A stretch of 64,000 bases of DNA from NCBI GenBank assembly GCA_002483085.1, contig DLHF01000072.1, positions 1 through 64,000 on the forward strand. Direction: 5' to 3'. Made by a program: the position numbers and the translations under genes. The notes below the pieces were generated by a model that ran no database searches, had not been told where the DNA came from, and saw nothing but the letters and a program-made list of their open reading frames with translations. Below, piece by piece: positions 46,417 through 56,275 of this stretch (position 1 is the first letter of the stretch; each line of letters begins with the position of its first letter). The stretch is from Ignavibacteria bacterium UBA7675 (lineage in GTDB: Bacteria > Bacteroidota > Ignavibacteria > Kapaibacteriales > UB7675).

Positions 46417-46447
46417 AAAAACGCCCCTGTATCCACAGGGGCGTTTT
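46417..46447 (+). terminator. Intrinsic terminator of the 1433-aa gene
   Basis: 13-bp stem AAAACGCCCCTGT/ACAGGGGCGTTTT, loop ATCC, followed by nine T; 15 bp past the stop. Confidence 0.93.
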
Positions 46448-46631
46448 TTTTTCGGCCTTGTGCATTCTACACGCCACACCCACAAAGCACCTACTTCCGC
46501 CGTCCATATCACCATCCTCTTAAAAAACTTATGTAACTCCTGCTCCTCAAGTGTGTTCTCACGCTGCAACTCCATAGCAAGCAACAACCAAACCCTTTGT
46601 TATTTTACATACACCTATTGCGAGGTGCACT

Positions 46632-48068
46632 ATGAGTATCTCTCTTTTGCGTCGACCAGCCCTCTCGTTCCTGTTTTGCATAAGCCTGATAATAGTAAAC
46701 ACGACCTTATACGCAGGTGAAATTACGCAAGAACGGGAATTCTACATCAGCATTCCACATTACAAAACACCGGCAAACAGCGGTGACTATGAGGCTAGCA
46801 AAGACGGTCTCGCTTTTGGCTCTCCCGTTGGTGGCAATTATACGCTGAATCTCGAACCCGACTCCATCGCAGTGGTAGCAGCAGCATCTACCTGTGGTGC
46901 CGAACAGGGCACGATACATTTTTTTGCCCACAAAAGTGGTAGCCCCGTGGGCCTTTCAGAAATATCGCTGGATAATAGCCAGTCGTTTAACTACAGGCTT
47001 ACGCCTTCCACTACTGTCGTAGGTAGCAGCACAGTGGGCTTTACCCTTACCCCTATCGACCCTTCCATCGATGCTCATGCCGTCGTTGTTATTACTGATC
47101 GCACGGCCCAGCGAGTGACTCATACAGCTCACTACACAGCGCCAAGAGTCGTTGCAGAGCCTTCAGTGAATTTTGGCCTTCTTGCTCTTGGAGCCGAAGA
47201 ATGCCGGGAAATCACACTTGCCAACCCAACCTCCGAACCTATTGAAATTAGGAATATCGACGTGGCTGGCGGTAATAGTGCATTTACAATTGCCAATCCT
47301 ACGGACTTTCCCCTTACCATACCAGCCGGTGGTGCCCAAATAGTGAAAGTTTGTGGCAAAGGTACTGCTGTGGGCGAAATGACAGATTCTCTCCGCATAA
47401 GCCTTGCATGCTACACGACAACAACAACCACACTGCGAATGCAAACTGGCCAAGTACGTGTAACCATGGGCGATTGGAATTTTGGTGAGGTGGACAAGGA
47501 AACGGAAGTATCTCGCGACATCGTTATCGAAAACATCTCCGTTGGCGCTCTGCCCTTGGAACTGTACTCCGTAGATTGGGACGATAAAGTGCATTTCCGC
47601 ACCGAAGGCATAGAAGACGATAAGTTTCCAATTGTGCTGCCCAATGTCGGCGATACATACACATTCCGAGTCTTTTACCGCCCCACAGAAGCGTCGGTGC
47701 AAAATGTCGCCATCGCTTGGTTCACCGGCAATGCTGTACTCGAAAAAACAACGTCGACATGGACTGGTCAGGGCAAAACCACGGTGTCTGTAAGCGAACC
47801 AAATGTGCCCCACCTCTGGCTTTCCAGCATTGCCCCACAACCGCTTTCCGGTTCCGGCACTGTACACTACCGCTTGGATAAGCCCGCAAACCTCACGCTC
47901 TCGGTATATACAATTCTCGGCGAACGAATTTTGTACACAAATGCAGGTATGCAGGCTGCTGGCGAATACACTTTGCCGATCAACACGGCGAATTTACTGC
48001 CGGGGATGTATCTGTGCCGATTAGAGGCAGGCGGACAATCTGCTACGCAATCGCTGCTGATCCGATAG
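46632..48068 (+). CDS. Shortened paralogue of the 1433-aa T9SS protein
   Basis: 478 residues with an intact signal peptide (.. to TTLYAG) and an intact T9SS end (IAPQPLSGSGTVHYRL.. to TQSLLIR). REFYISIPHYKTP matches the start of the large protein. The sequence then jumps to SKDGLAFGSPVGGNYTLNL, which in the large protein lies ~440 residues later. The following ASH-type repeats match the large protein up to TSTWTGQG (its residue ~825), then jump to the sorting domain. The large protein seems to have lost two blocks in frame. GAGGTG precedes the ATG. It probably retains export and surface display with fewer Ig-like domains and no IgGFc-binding-like region. Confidence 0.82.
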   Translation: MSISLLRRPALSFLFCISLIIVNTTLYAGEITQEREFYISIPHYKTPANSGDYEASKDGLAFGSPVGGNYTLNLEPDSIAVVAAASTCGAEQGTIHFFAHKSGSPVGLSEISLDNSQSFNYRLTPSTTVVGSSTVGFTLTPIDPSIDAHAVVVITDRTAQRVTHTAHYTAPRVVAEPSVNFGLLALGAEECREITLANPTSEPIEIRNIDVAGGNSAFTIANPTDFPLTIPAGGAQIVKVCGKGTAVGEMTDSLRISLACYTTTTTTLRMQTGQVRVTMGDWNFGEVDKETEVSRDIVIENISVGALPLELYSVDWDDKVHFRTEGIEDDKFPIVLPNVGDTYTFRVFYRPTEASVQNVAIAWFTGNAVLEKTTSTWTGQGKTTVSVSEPNVPHLWLSSIAPQPLSGSGTVHYRLDKPANLTLSVYTILGERILYTNAGMQAAGEYTLPINTANLLPGMYLCRLEAGGQSATQSLLIR

Positions 48069-48117
48069 AGCGCTTCGGCCTCTGAAGGAGGCGCCCATGT
48101 GGGTGCCCCTACGCTTG

Positions 48118-48229
48118 GTCTCTGCACCGCGCAGCACCGCCGCTGCGTGGTTGTTCGAGCTTCATCGCTTTTTCTCGTCGTGTAGCCACTGGCGACAGCG
48201 GCCACACAGACACTGCAACGGTGCCCGTA
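48118..48229 (-). repeat. Dispersed intergenic repeat, copy R8 (B good, A degenerate)
   Basis: Minus strand: weak A (ACGGGCACCGT, then CGCTGTCGCCAGTGGC), the shared stretch AAAAAGCGATGAAGC, and a strong B (CCACGCAGCGGCGG, GTGCTGCGCGGTGC, AGAG) at 48118-48150. R9 also has AAAGCGATGAAGC between its boxes, so that segment is part of the element. It lies between the short T9SS gene and the convergent PLP-enzyme gene. Confidence 0.75.
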
Positions 48230-48339
48230 CAACAAAAGCAGAGGATAAAAAACCATCCAGACTGCAGAAATCACATTAATCGCAATTACATAGGACGGAA
48301 CACCCAATCAGTCAACTTTTTGCAGGACGGGACAGACAA

Positions 48340-48369
48340 CAAAAAAGCCGGGTTTTACCCGGCTTTTTT
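48340..48369. terminator. Bidirectional terminator before the PLP-enzyme gene end
   Basis: Stem CAAAAAAGCCGGGT/ACCCGGCTTTTTTG, loop TTT; A and T runs lie within the stem. Ends the minus-strand gene at 48392. Confidence 0.9.
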
Positions 48370-48391
48370 GTGCATACTATTGTCAATAGTC

Positions 48392-49546
48392 CTACAGCGA
48401 GCCAAGCGCCTGCTCCACATCTGCCAGCATATCTTCCACATCTTCGATACCACACGACAGGCGTATAAGCCCATCGGTAATACCGAGTTCAGCGCGTGTT
48501 TCCGGTGGCACACTGCCGTGCGTCATCGAGGCCGGGTGGCACACAAGAGACTCTACACCGCCGAGCGATTCAGCAAGAGTAAATATCCTGACAGCACGCG
48601 AAAAGGCAAGAGCCTTTTCCATCGAACCGAGTTCGATGGAGATCATACCACCAAAATTTCGCATCTGCTTTTTCGCGAGCTCGTGCTGTGGATGCGAGGC
48701 CAAGCCCGGATAGTGAATAGCTTGCACTGCCGAATGCCCTTCGCAGAACTGCGCCACCTGCATAGCATTGCTGCAATGGCGATCCATACGCAAAGCAAGC
48801 GTCTTTACCGAGCGCAACAGCAGCCAGCACTCGAACGGACCGGGCACGGCACCTGTAGCATTTTGCAGAAACTTCAATTGCTCGGCAATGTCCTCCCTGT
48901 TCGTAGCTGCAATGCCGCTCACGAGGTCGGAGTGCCCACCGAGGTACTTGGTAGCCGAGTGCAGCACAATATGCGCTCCAAGAGCAAGAGGCTGCTGCAA
49001 ATACGGACTCATAAACGTATTGTCCACCGTAAGCAGAATATCTTCCTGCCGGGCAATTTCTGCCAGAGCCGATAAATCGGTGAGCATCATCATCGGATTT
49101 GTAGGGCTTTCGGCATAGATCATCTTTGTATTTGGCTGCAGCGCCCGCACGACTTCCGACGCATCACTCATATCTACATACGTGAACGATACACCATAAC
49201 GCCGCAGCACTTTGTCGAACAGGCGAAATGTTCCGCCGTACATATCGCGGGCAGCTACCACGTGATCGCCGGACGACAGCAGACGCATCACTGTATCGAG
49301 CGTAGCCATACCGCTGCCAAAAGCAAAAGCAGCTATCCCCTGTTCAAGCGCCGCCAGATTTTTTTCCCAAGCAAACCGCGTAGGATTCTGCGTGCGCGCA
49401 TACTCGAAGCCCTTGTGCTTGCCAATTTCTTCCTGCGCGTAAGTAGAGGTCTGGTACAGCGGCACAGTAACAGCACCAGTAAGCGGATCGGGCTCCTGAC
49501 CAATGTGAATTGCCTTCGTCGAAAATCCTTTATACGTCATACTCAT
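48392..49546 (-). CDS. Cys/Met-metabolism PLP enzyme (cystathionine gamma-synthase/lyase family)
   Basis: 384 residues. Cytoplasmic transsulfuration-type enzyme. HSATKYLGGHSD contains the PLP lysine (Lys200). YAESPTNPMMMLTDL, FGSGMATLDTVM, RTQNPTRFAWEKNLAALE and VESLVCHPASMTH are the family's PLP and substrate motifs. I cannot tell synthase from lyase. The ATG may be Met1 or Met3. It is separated from deoC by 112 bp on the same strand. Confidence 0.9.
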   Translation of the reverse strand: MSMTYKGFSTKAIHIGQEPDPLTGAVTVPLYQTSTYAQEEIGKHKGFEYARTQNPTRFAWEKNLAALEQGIAAFAFGSGMATLDTVMRLLSSGDHVVAARDMYGGTFRLFDKVLRRYGVSFTYVDMSDASEVVRALQPNTKMIYAESPTNPMMMLTDLSALAEIARQEDILLTVDNTFMSPYLQQPLALGAHIVLHSATKYLGGHSDLVSGIAATNREDIAEQLKFLQNATGAVPGPFECWLLLRSVKTLALRMDRHCSNAMQVAQFCEGHSAVQAIHYPGLASHPQHELAKKQMRNFGGMISIELGSMEKALAFSRAVRIFTLAESLGGVESLVCHPASMTHGSVPPETRAELGITDGLIRLSCGIEDVEDMLADVEQALGSL

Positions 49547-49658
49547 CCTTCAACATAATAAATAGTAGTTCTGTCGCCCGGGAACAGGAGTCCAGGCGAA
49601 TAGGTAGCTGTTATCAACAGCGGAAACCATTGCACACTGTGCAATACAGGCAGGGCGA

Positions 49659-50351
49659 TTAATCTTCTTCGAGCTCTTCGATGGCCTCGACAAGAGCAAC
49701 ACCGGAACTCGTTCCAAGGCGATCTGCGCCAGCATCTAATAGATCCAACGCCAAATCGATATCGCGAATACCACCCGATGCTTTGATGCGCACGCCCAAA
49801 CCTACATAGCGCCTCATAAGCTCTATATCTTCCACGGTAGCTCCTCCCGAAGCAAACCCAGTCGATGTTTTGATAAACTCAGCTCCTGAATTCGTAACAA
49901 TCTCGCAGGCTGTAATTTTCTGATCTTCGTTCAGAAGAGCAGTTTCTACAATCACCTTCACGATTGCGTCGCCCTTGCGCGCGGCATTGACAACCGATTC
50001 GATGTCGTATTGTACTATTGCGAGTTCATCACCCAAGAGCGAGCCTATATTCAGCACCATGTCGAGTTCTGTAGCGCCATTGCGTATAGCCTCGCGTGCT
50101 TCCGCCACCTTTACTTCAGTAAAAGTTGCGCCGAGCGGAAATCCTATAACCGTGCACACCCTTACCATCGTGCCGATGAGATGCTTCGTTGCAAGTGCTG
50201 TAAACGCCGGGTTGACACACACCGAGTAGAAGCCGTAGTTGCGTGCTTCCTCACAGAGTTTGGCAATTGCCGCTGGCGTGGCATTGGATTTAAGAAGAGT
50301 ATGATCGATGCAGGAAGCAAGTTTTTGTTGTCTTTGCGTGAGCCTGATCAT
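49659..50351 (-). CDS. deoC: Deoxyribose-phosphate aldolase
   Basis: 230 residues. Splits 2-deoxyribose 5-phosphate to acetaldehyde and glyceraldehyde 3-phosphate. The Schiff-base Lys is in FIKTSTGF (Lys161); ELDMV (Asp97) and RIKASGGIRD (Lys190) carry the other active-site groups. Starts ..SCIDHTLLKSNAT, typical of the family. It lies 42 bp from the Omp85-type gene, to whose 3' side it lies on the same strand; linkage of function is not evident. Confidence 0.94.
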   Translation of the reverse strand: MIRLTQRQQKLASCIDHTLLKSNATPAAIAKLCEEARNYGFYSVCVNPAFTALATKHLIGTMVRVCTVIGFPLGATFTEVKVAEAREAIRNGATELDMVLNIGSLLGDELAIVQYDIESVVNAARKGDAIVKVIVETALLNEDQKITACEIVTNSGAEFIKTSTGFASGGATVEDIELMRRYVGLGVRIKASGGIRDIDLALDLLDAGADRLGTSSGVALVEAIEELEED

Positions 50352-50393
50352 GAATCTGCATGACTTAAGTCGAGAAATACTATTCCGGCGAAT

Positions 50394-52007
50394 TTATTGT
50401 ACGTCTATGTCTTCTCCAAATATTTTAGGCACCTCGAACTGCGGATGTTTAAACGCCGAAAATAACTGGCCTACGCCAAGCACGATCTGGCCCAGTTTGC
50501 GCTCGTGAAAATTGTAGGGAATATCTATACGCATCATCACATATGGCCCTAATAGCTGGTCGTTGTGGATGCGTAGCCCCAAGCCCGCCGAATGGTACAC
50601 CTGCGCCTGATGTAGCTTGCTGCTCTGGTCCCATACAGTGCCGACATCGTAAAAGAGCGCGCCGGAGAATCGAAAGCTCATAAGGTCGAAATCAGGAAAG
50701 AAACGGTATTCGAGATTGGCAAGGATACGGTTGTCGCCGGTGAGTTCGTTGGCATTGTATCCGCGCAGCCCGCTGTCGTTGTCGAGCACAAGCTGCCGAA
50801 ATGCCGTCCAGTTCCATGCAGTTTGCTGGCGGATACGCGCAGTAAACAAGCTCCGTGGAGAAGTTCTGTAAAAAGCATGGCCGAGAAATTCCTGATATGT
50901 GTATCGCGGATCGCTGCCCGCAAAGCCACTCCCTGCGCTTACCTGCCCGGATAAGTAGAGATTGCCTGTCATGACCGATTGCTCTACCTGACCACCAGCG
51001 TAATACAACTGCTCACCGCCCGGACGAATCGGAACAATACGACCTAGAATAGCTGTCCCCCACGCTCCAGTCGACATGTGTTCCTCGCTTAAGGTATTCA
51101 GAAATTGCTCGGTGCGGAACACCTGCTTCACCGAAGAAAATCCCACCAGAATTTTAGCGGCGTTGTCCGTTGCCCGGCGGAAAACATGGTCGATCCTGTC
51201 AACATCAAGCGCAGACACATAGCCGGTGATAAAATATCTATCCCTGCGGGCAAAAGCATGAGAATACCAAAGTGTACCGCCTCGCTCCTGGAACGGCAGC
51301 AGCAGTACCGTATCCGGCTGGCCATAGTAGAAATCCGATCCAAATGCTCTTGTATAATCGCCGTAGTAAGCGCTGTGGGTACCCAATGTGCGAAACGGCT
51401 TCAGAATGTAGGCGTACTGGTCGGTGCGCGAATCGCTGGCTTTTAGCTTGCCGCCGATGTTATACTCTGAACGAAAAATACGCCTTTGCTCTATTGTTAG
51501 CTCTCCCTCCGGACCAATATCGTTCTCAGAGCGATTACCGCCGTAGATCGACAAGTGTGTGCCTACGCCTACAAGATTGAGCTCGCGAAATCCCACACCT
51601 ATGTCTGTTGTGCCACCACCTGTCTGCGCTTTTATATACGGCATGGTCGTCCAGCGCTCCTGCGCTACGACATACAAATCCACATCAAAATCGTTGATTG
51701 TGTCGATCTCAACATGCACGTCCTTGAAAAATCCAGTGCCGAGCAGGTTTCTCTCAGTTTCACGCAGTAGCTCTTCATCGAGTAGTTCGCCCTCTTTAAA
51801 CAATATCTCGTCGTCGATGACATACTCACGTGTATTGATATGCAGCGAGTTCAGCAGAGGGAAAACGAATAACTGTTCCTCTTCCTCCTTGCTAAATACC
51901 TCCTTCTGGTCGATATAGATCGAGCGAATGCGGTACTGAGCCGAAACAGTGACAGCAAAGGAGCAAAGTAGTGCGCCCATGAGGACGGCGCGGGCAGTTA
52001 ATCTCAT
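50394..52007 (-). CDS. Omp85-family outer-membrane protein with POTRA-like start
   Basis: 537 residues. Signal peptide MRLTARAVLMGALLCSFAVTVSAQ. About residues 25-120 look like one or two POTRA domains (IRSIYIDQKEVFSKEEEEQL, GELLDEELLRETERNLLGTGFFKDVHV). Then comes a 16-strand type barrel with NDSGLRGYNANELTGDNRILANLEYRFFP, an RGY-like loop matching the conserved Omp85 loop. It is shorter than BamA and closer to TamA/BamA-like accessory members. ATG 52007 is used because an upstream frame would add 54 residues before the signal peptide. Confidence 0.82.
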   Translation of the reverse strand: MRLTARAVLMGALLCSFAVTVSAQYRIRSIYIDQKEVFSKEEEEQLFVFPLLNSLHINTREYVIDDEILFKEGELLDEELLRETERNLLGTGFFKDVHVEIDTINDFDVDLYVVAQERWTTMPYIKAQTGGGTTDIGVGFRELNLVGVGTHLSIYGGNRSENDIGPEGELTIEQRRIFRSEYNIGGKLKASDSRTDQYAYILKPFRTLGTHSAYYGDYTRAFGSDFYYGQPDTVLLLPFQERGGTLWYSHAFARRDRYFITGYVSALDVDRIDHVFRRATDNAAKILVGFSSVKQVFRTEQFLNTLSEEHMSTGAWGTAILGRIVPIRPGGEQLYYAGGQVEQSVMTGNLYLSGQVSAGSGFAGSDPRYTYQEFLGHAFYRTSPRSLFTARIRQQTAWNWTAFRQLVLDNDSGLRGYNANELTGDNRILANLEYRFFPDFDLMSFRFSGALFYDVGTVWDQSSKLHQAQVYHSAGLGLRIHNDQLLGPYVMMRIDIPYNFHERKLGQIVLGVGQLFSAFKHPQFEVPKIFGEDIDVQ

Positions 52008-52328
52008 ACACAGCTTACCATAAATTCGAGAGCACAAGCGCGGTAGATAGCCAAATGTACCGATACAGCGCTCCTGTAGAAACAGCGAAATTAGAGAAAA
52101 TCCTCCAAACTCCGAGCACCCATACAAAACAGCGCAGCAATCGCACTGCCACAGATAAGGAATGCCCATCCTGTCTATAACCCATTGACAGCTCTATTAG
52201 TGACGCCAAGGTACTATCCTCTTAAAAAATCATACAACTGATGTAAGGTATTTTTTAGTATCTTGCCGCGCAAAACCGGCGTACCGCACACCCGCTGTCG
52301 CCTTTCTACGACCCGACATATTCCAACC

Positions 52329-54170
52329 ATGACTAGCTTCAGCATCGCCCGCCTTGCATTTGTCTTGCTCACAGTTATTTCTGTGTGGCAGTGCCCTCTT
52401 TACGCCGAGCACGATTTCGAGATAACAGAAACTATAGAGTTTTTTATTACCGGCAGTAAAACACAGGAATACAAAGCGTACTCGCTGCACAATTTCACGG
52501 CGACCTATCTATCGCAGCGCTCCATGGAGCACAACGTATTTACTATAGGGGAATCGTATTATCAAACCATCTCGCACATTGAAGCCGAGCAGGACGACGA
52601 CCGCCTGCCGAAAAGCGCTTTCACCTATGAATACAACACGACAGACGCTTTTATCTCCGATTTCAAACAGCATAAGATCACATTTCCGAGAATAGTGCGT
52701 ACAGGACAGTCAATAGCTTACAGTTTCCGACGCGACTACCGGAGTATTGAATTCATACCAATCCTGCATCTTGCCAATGTCGACTACATAAAAGAATTCA
52801 AAGTCGTTTTTCACCATCCCGCAGATGTCACCATTCATTTCGACACCTGGTTTCCTCGCACAGTTTTACCGTACTCCATCGACACAACCCAGCCGGAGCA
52901 AACAACGCTTACGTTCTCCGGTATCGAACGCAGCTTACCTCTGAAATACTTCCCTTTCAACGATGCGCAGGCATTTATTCGCTTGCAAATCGCAAGAGCA
53001 GACACCGAACTCACTCCTTCGACTCCACCGGTATTCGCTGCTTGGTATCGCAATCTATTCGACCAGCAGCCAGCGCTCGACTCGGCGCACAACTCCTTGC
53101 TTTCCGAAAAGATTGCTTCGGCGCCGACTAAACGCGATAAAGTAGCCGCAATCCACGATTATGTTCGCAGTACCATCCGCTATGTAGCCGAAGAGCACGG
53201 TATGAATGCTATCGTACCGCGCCCGCCATCTACTGTACTGCACAGGGGATACGGCGACTGTAAAGACCGAGCTTTCCTTGTAGCCTCATTAGCTCGTAGA
53301 TACGGAATAGATGGCGTCTTTATGGCATTGATCAATACATATCCTACTCCGGCTTTTACCGGAACTCATGTAAACCAGTTTAATCATGTGATCTGCGCTT
53401 TTGAGGAGAATGGCAGGATAACATTTTTCGACCCAACTCATAAGTACAGCGAGTTTGGCAATACCCCCGAAAGCGATATCGACCGCCCGACTCTTGTGCT
53501 CAATCCCGCCAACGCGCGCGTGGTTGCCGTACCGCGCCAGAATACTTTACCCGCTGTGGAAGCAACGATATCAGCAGATATTAACTGGCCGGGTATAGCT
53601 ACAGCAGTAATTACGCTTCGCAATGGCGCCCTTGCTTCGGCTCTCCAAGCTATCGACAATAAACAGGGTATGGAGATAGAAAATTCGCTCTCTGCAATTG
53701 TCACACCCAATTTTCACAAAATTGCTTTTGACAACTTCGTGCTGCAATCCCGCAGCGACACGGCGATAACGCTTACTGCCGACGCAAACCTTTCGTCGTT
53801 TATCATTGCTTCGCCGACCAAAAAATACATACCTCATCTGCCGTTCCGCACTGTGGACACAGAACTGATTGAGCGAGATCAAGATAGCCTCGACCTCTAT
53901 CTCTCATTCCGCGATAATTACGCGCTTACAATCAATTTGGAAATAAAAGGATATGCATCCGAACCAGCACAAATAGCTATGGGCGATATGGCTACAACAG
54001 GATTCACAGCTTCAGCCCAGAAATCGGACTCTGGAATGGTGCTGAAATACCGCTATAGCCAGCACACAAAAGTATTCGCCCGCGAAAAGAAAAAAGAATT
54101 CATTTCCTTCTGCAAGGATGTGCTGAAAGCCAAAAAAAATATGTTTATCTTCACGAAAACAGAACCATGA
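52329..54170 (+). CDS. Secreted DUF3857/transglutaminase-like protein, catalytic triad intact (pair 1, member A)
   Basis: 613 residues. A signal peptide of about 25 residues (ends LYAEH), a DUF3857 domain (about 30-200) and a transglutaminase-like core. The triad is visible: GDCKDRA (Cys311), NHVIC (His353) and FFDPT (Asp368). The C-terminal ~220 residues are a beta-rich domain. It should hydrolyse or transfer acyl groups outside the cytoplasm; the substrate is unknown. No good ribosome-binding site is seen at the chosen ATG. The stop overlaps the next gene by 4 nt, indicating tight coupling. Confidence 0.85.
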   Translation: MTSFSIARLAFVLLTVISVWQCPLYAEHDFEITETIEFFITGSKTQEYKAYSLHNFTATYLSQRSMEHNVFTIGESYYQTISHIEAEQDDDRLPKSAFTYEYNTTDAFISDFKQHKITFPRIVRTGQSIAYSFRRDYRSIEFIPILHLANVDYIKEFKVVFHHPADVTIHFDTWFPRTVLPYSIDTTQPEQTTLTFSGIERSLPLKYFPFNDAQAFIRLQIARADTELTPSTPPVFAAWYRNLFDQQPALDSAHNSLLSEKIASAPTKRDKVAAIHDYVRSTIRYVAEEHGMNAIVPRPPSTVLHRGYGDCKDRAFLVASLARRYGIDGVFMALINTYPTPAFTGTHVNQFNHVICAFEENGRITFFDPTHKYSEFGNTPESDIDRPTLVLNPANARVVAVPRQNTLPAVEATISADINWPGIATAVITLRNGALASALQAIDNKQGMEIENSLSAIVTPNFHKIAFDNFVLQSRSDTAITLTADANLSSFIIASPTKKYIPHLPFRTVDTELIERDQDSLDLYLSFRDNYALTINLEIKGYASEPAQIAMGDMATTGFTASAQKSDSGMVLKYRYSQHTKVFAREKKKEFISFCKDVLKAKKNMFIFTKTEP

Positions 54171-56113
54171 AACACCTGTACCTACTCCTGATCTGTGCCA
54201 CTCTCCTCTCTTCCTGTGGCCAGTTTGCCGCTCCTACTACACACAGCCTTCCTACCCATCCCGACACGCTTGCAGCAATGAGGCTACAAACAGCCGGGTA
54301 CGAAGAGCAATACGCACGGTACGATGGCGTTTTTCTTATTTCAGACCAATTACACGATAGCCACTCCGCAGGATATACCAAGTGCACGAAGCTGTGCTAT
54401 CTGGTGCTTAAGCCCGATAAAGAATGGCTTACTACGTTTAAGGTGAATACCGATGAAGGCGAACAACTGAGCGATGTGCATATTTCTATCGTAGCACCCG
54501 ACGGTAGTGTGCGGACATTTGGCAAACAAGATCTGCACAGCGAAACGTCGTCGGATAAGTCTACCGTGTGGAAACTCGCCTATCCTAATATTTCCAAAGG
54601 AACAATCATCGAGGAGAACTACGTTGTAGACCATCCCGGTCATATCGAATGGTCGCAGGATGTACCCCTGCAAATGACTCTGCCTTGCCAGAAAAAGCGC
54701 TTTGTCTACAGCTATCCCAAATGGTGGGATGTACAGGTAAAAGCTAATGGTGAAGCAACTCCTGCATTCTACCAAACCGAATCCGACAGAGAAAAAAATA
54801 AGACGCTGTTTGTCTACGAAGAGAACATGGTGCAACCACGGGAATGGGAGCCGTATTCCCCGTATTTCAAAGAAGTAGGAAAGTACACCGAGATACTAGT
54901 GCACTCTACCAATAAGCAGTACAGAAGCGTAAGCACCGATGAAGCATGGCGGTACTTTGCCAGCCACTACCGCAAACATGTCCTCGATAAGGAGTCGATG
55001 TGGTCGGGAAAAGTACGCTCTACCACCGAGGAAATCACCAAACAGTGCTCCACAAAAGTCCAAAAGCTCGAAGCAATTACTACCTATATCCAGCAGAATA
55101 TAAGCATAGGTAAAAGCTCGGCAGACGACAATTTCTCGGACGTGTTGGAGAAAAAAGAAGCGACGCCCTACGTGAGCACAGCACTGGCAAAAAAAATGTT
55201 AGAGAAGCTAGAGATTCCCTCCGACTTTATCCTTATTCATTCCGCACGCGACGGGCACTTCGACATTAACTACGTTACCCCAGATCAGCTTTATATACCG
55301 GCGCTGTATGTGGCTATCGACACTGAGCAATATGTAGTATTCCCCTACTACAAAAATGTGCCAATTGATCTGATCCCCGAGCCGTTCCAAAAGCAACAAG
55401 CGCTGCGCATCAACGAAGATGGATATAATGGCTTTTTCATAACGCCAAAAGCGCGCGATATCGACAATACTACCGATGAGAAATACACGCTGACCATCGA
55501 CGAAGAAGGAAAAATTAAAGTCGATGAAGAAAAAACGCTGCGCGGATTTACGGCCTACAGTGTCCGCGACCGGCTCGACAATATGAAGCCCGAAGAAGTC
55601 GAAAAAGAAATGAAGGACATGCTCACCTACACCGAGGGCGATATCAAACTGCTTTCGCACGAAGTAATCAACCGCTCAAACCTCCGCGAGCCACTCGTGA
55701 TAAAGCTCTCCTACGAAATCGACAACCTTGTCACCGTTACGCCCGAAGAAGTACTCTTCCAAACAGCAGGACTGCTTTCGCCAGCGTCGAGCTATATGCA
55801 AAAGGCAGATACCGCCGAGCGCAGGACTCCTATTAAAGTGCGCTACACAGAAATGCTCAACAAAGACATTACCATCAACTACCCACAGAGCTGGAGCCTG
55901 ACAACGGCGATGGAAGGAAGAAAAATCGAAAATACCTTTGGTTCCGTAGAAAGCACAATAGAAATGGCGAGCGGAAAGTTGACCATTAAGCAGCAACGTA
56001 TTCTGCTGAAAGCAGACGAATCGAAAACAAAGTACCGCGAACTACTGCGGATTATCGGCAAGAATTCGGGCATGGCTGTACCAACACTCATCTTCTCCGC
56101 ACAAGGCTCGTAA
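54167..56113 (+). CDS. DUF3857-type lipoprotein, transglutaminase-like but triad lost (pair 1, member B)
   Basis: 648 residues. Lipobox LLSSC (Cys17). The DUF3857-like region (e.g. DVHISIVAPDGSVRTFGKQ) and the transglutaminase-like core are recognisable. Where the Cys motif should be there is VLEKKEATPYVSTALAKK, with no Cys, so the fold is probably a pseudoenzyme. It ends VPTLIFSAQGS, like the homologous member B at 58375. It begins inside the stop of member A (ATGA), implying the two proteins work together at the same membrane site. Confidence 0.82.
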   Translation: MKHLYLLLICATLLSSCGQFAAPTTHSLPTHPDTLAAMRLQTAGYEEQYARYDGVFLISDQLHDSHSAGYTKCTKLCYLVLKPDKEWLTTFKVNTDEGEQLSDVHISIVAPDGSVRTFGKQDLHSETSSDKSTVWKLAYPNISKGTIIEENYVVDHPGHIEWSQDVPLQMTLPCQKKRFVYSYPKWWDVQVKANGEATPAFYQTESDREKNKTLFVYEENMVQPREWEPYSPYFKEVGKYTEILVHSTNKQYRSVSTDEAWRYFASHYRKHVLDKESMWSGKVRSTTEEITKQCSTKVQKLEAITTYIQQNISIGKSSADDNFSDVLEKKEATPYVSTALAKKMLEKLEIPSDFILIHSARDGHFDINYVTPDQLYIPALYVAIDTEQYVVFPYYKNVPIDLIPEPFQKQQALRINEDGYNGFFITPKARDIDNTTDEKYTLTIDEEGKIKVDEEKTLRGFTAYSVRDRLDNMKPEEVEKEMKDMLTYTEGDIKLLSHEVINRSNLREPLVIKLSYEIDNLVTVTPEEVLFQTAGLLSPASSYMQKADTAERRTPIKVRYTEMLNKDITINYPQSWSLTTAMEGRKIENTFGSVESTIEMASGKLTIKQQRILLKADESKTKYRELLRIIGKNSGMAVPTLIFSAQGS

Positions 56114-56135
56114 AGGCAAAAATAGATAGAGCGAT

Positions 56136-56275
56136 GTGGCACGGGCAGCTCTGGTACGCGCGCCGCGTCGCTGTCACCGGTCGCACACCCGGTGTCGGTT
56201 GGCCAGAAGCTACGCGCCCCCAAAAGCGATGAAGCCTTAAAGCCACGCGGCAGATGTGCTGCGCGGTGCAGAGGC
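56136..56275 (+). repeat. Dispersed intergenic repeat, copy R9 (complete, A and B)
   Basis: A: GTGGCACGGGC at 56136 and TCGCTGTCACCGGTCGCA at 56168-56185; B: GCCACGCGGCAG..GTGCTGCGCGGTGC at 56242-56275; AAAGCGATGAAGC lies between. It is 140 bp long and sits between the two transglutaminase-like gene pairs, just after the stop of the first pair. With R4 it is the clearest full copy. Confidence 0.83.

Noticed and set aside
52263..52328. TTG-started extension of the first transglutaminase-like gene
   Set aside because: It would place about 22 non-signal residues before the signal peptide; ATG 52329 fits better.
27163..56275. The dispersed repeat as an insertion sequence or MITE
   Set aside because: No transposase, no terminal inverted repeats and no flanking duplications were seen, so it is reported as a repeat of unknown type.
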